Positions 5,118 through 5,796 of a DNA stretch of 5,796 bases are shown here, one piece after another (position 1 is the first letter of the stretch; every line of letters starts with the position of its first letter). The stretch comes from an uncultured Oscillospiraceae bacterium (GTDB taxonomy: Bacteria; Bacillota; Clostridia; Oscillospirales; Oscillospiraceae): positions 1 through 5,796 of the forward strand of contig CANQUO010000137.1 in NCBI GenBank assembly GCA_947627085.1, read 5' to 3'. The position numbers and the translations under genes were made by a program. Under the pieces are notes generated by a model. The model ran no database searches, had not been told where the DNA came from, and saw only the letters and a list, made by a program, of their open reading frames with translations.

Positions 5118-5796
5118 TTAAAGAAGGGAGCGGTAGAGGTCCTTGATCTCCTCCACGCTTGTGTCTCTGGGGTTGCCGGGGCGGCAGGCGTCGGCGTAGG
5201 CGGACTCGGACAGGAACTGGATGTCCTCCTCCTTCAAAATGCCCTTGAGGTCGGCGGGGATGCCCACGTCGGCGGAGAGCTTCTTCACGGCGGCGATGGT
5301 AGCCTTGGCGGCCTCGTCGTCGTTCATCATGTCGATGCCGGGGACGCACATGGCCTTTCCTATGGCGCGATAGCGCTCGCCGGCCACGGGGGCGTTGTAC
5401 TCAAGGCCGGTGGGCAGGATGATGGCGCAGGCCACGCCGTGGGGGGTGTCGTAGAGGGCGGAGAGGCCGTGGGCCATTGAGTGGACTATGCCCAGGCCCA
5501 CATTGGAAAAGCCCATGCCGGCGATATACTGGCCCAGGGCCATGCCCTCGCGGCCGTCGGGGTCGTTCTGGACGGCGGCCCGGAGGTTTGCGGAGATGAG
5601 CCTGATGGCCTCAAGGTGGAACATGTCGGAGATGGCGCAGTGGCCGGCGGTGATGTAGCCCTCGATGGCGTGAGTGAGAGCGTCCATACCGGTGGCGGCG
5701 GTGAGGCCACGGGGCATGGTGGACATCATGTCCGGGTCCACAACGGCGATCTCAGGGATGTCGTTTACGTCCACGCAGCCGAATTTGCGCTTTTTC
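5118..5796 (-). CDS. fucO: Iron-containing alcohol dehydrogenase, lactaldehyde reductase / 1,2-propanediol oxidoreductase (FucO-like), partial
   Basis: The C-terminal 225 residues of a group III (iron-dependent) alcohol dehydrogenase; the N-terminal NAD-binding part lies beyond the right edge. Visible landmarks are KKRKFGCVD at the edge, the iron-ligand segment GMDALTHAIEGYI (D38 and H42 of the visible part), MALGQYIAGMGFSNVGLGI, then H105 and H119 in VHSMAHGL and DTPHGV. These match the four FucO iron ligands (two His spaced 14 residues, as in E. coli H263 and H277). The tail CRPGNPRDTS is also typical. FucO reduces lactaldehyde to 1,2-propanediol with NADH in anaerobic fucose/rhamnose use; close paralogues act on ethanol or other short aldehydes, so the substrate is inferred. 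The in-frame GTG at 5772-5774 is not the start, because similarity to FucO continues upstream of it. The gene ends in an intrinsic terminator and appears separate from the downstream genes. Confidence 0.92.
   Translation of the reverse strand, partial: KKRKFGCVDVNDIPEIAVVDPDMMSTMPRGLTAATGMDALTHAIEGYITAGHCAISDMFHLEAIRLISANLRAAVQNDPDGREGMALGQYIAGMGFSNVGLGIVHSMAHGLSALYDTPHGVACAIILPTGLEYNAPVAGERYRAIGKAMCVPGIDMMNDDEAAKATIAAVKKLSADVGIPADLKGILKEEDIQFLSESAYADACRPGNPRDTSVEEIKDLYRSLL

Noticed and set aside
5118..5774. GTG at 5772-5774 as the start of the alcohol dehydrogenase gene
   Set aside because: The frame stays open to the window edge and the residues upstream of it (KKRKFGC) continue the FucO alignment, so the gene is truncated by the window and does not start here.
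1..5796. CRISPR array, tRNA/rRNA genes, transposon ends or attachment sites
   Set aside because: I looked for regularly spaced direct repeats, tRNA-like cloverleaf ends and paired terminal inverted repeats on both strands and saw none; intergenic space is too small for an array.

Overview
The window looks like chromosomal DNA from a GC-rich anaerobic Firmicute, most likely a gut Clostridia lineage (Oscillospiraceae or Lachnospiraceae-like). This is inferred from gene content (FucO-type iron alcohol dehydrogenase, Firmicutes-style MATE pump), strong GGAGG ribosome sites and dense packing. No marker gene fixes the taxon. All six genes lie on the minus strand, so transcription runs from right to left. 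I saw no RNA gene, IS element, CRISPR array or phage gene.

Right edge (5118-5796): the C-terminal 225 residues of a FucO-like 1,2-propanediol oxidoreductase, cut by the window edge. It is followed by an 11-bp-stem intrinsic terminator. The next 70 bases hold a compact regulatory patch: a promoter (TTGACT-N17-TATTCT) whose -35 box overlaps the foot of that terminator, a near-perfect 16-bp palindrome at the predicted transcription start, a short U-rich tract and a strong Shine-Dalgarno.

Middle (3977-4990): a single gene for a C45/acyl-coenzyme A:6-aminopenicillanic-acid-acyltransferase-like Ntn hydrolase. It has noticeably lower GC than its neighbours. A 155-bp AT-rich gap follows.

Left (1-3821): a tight four-gene minus-strand operon. 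In order it encodes a MATE exporter, an ATP-grasp carboligase of the COG3919 type, a PHP-domain metallo-phosphoesterase and the start of a NodB-type polysaccharide deacetylase (cut by the left edge). The gaps are 22, 0 and 14 bases, each downstream gene has its own GGAGG site, and the ATP-grasp stop codon abuts the PHP start codon. Ligase, hydrolase, deacetylase and exporter together suggest production or tailoring and export of a small molecule or an envelope component. The product is unknown and this is the most interesting hypothesis in the window.
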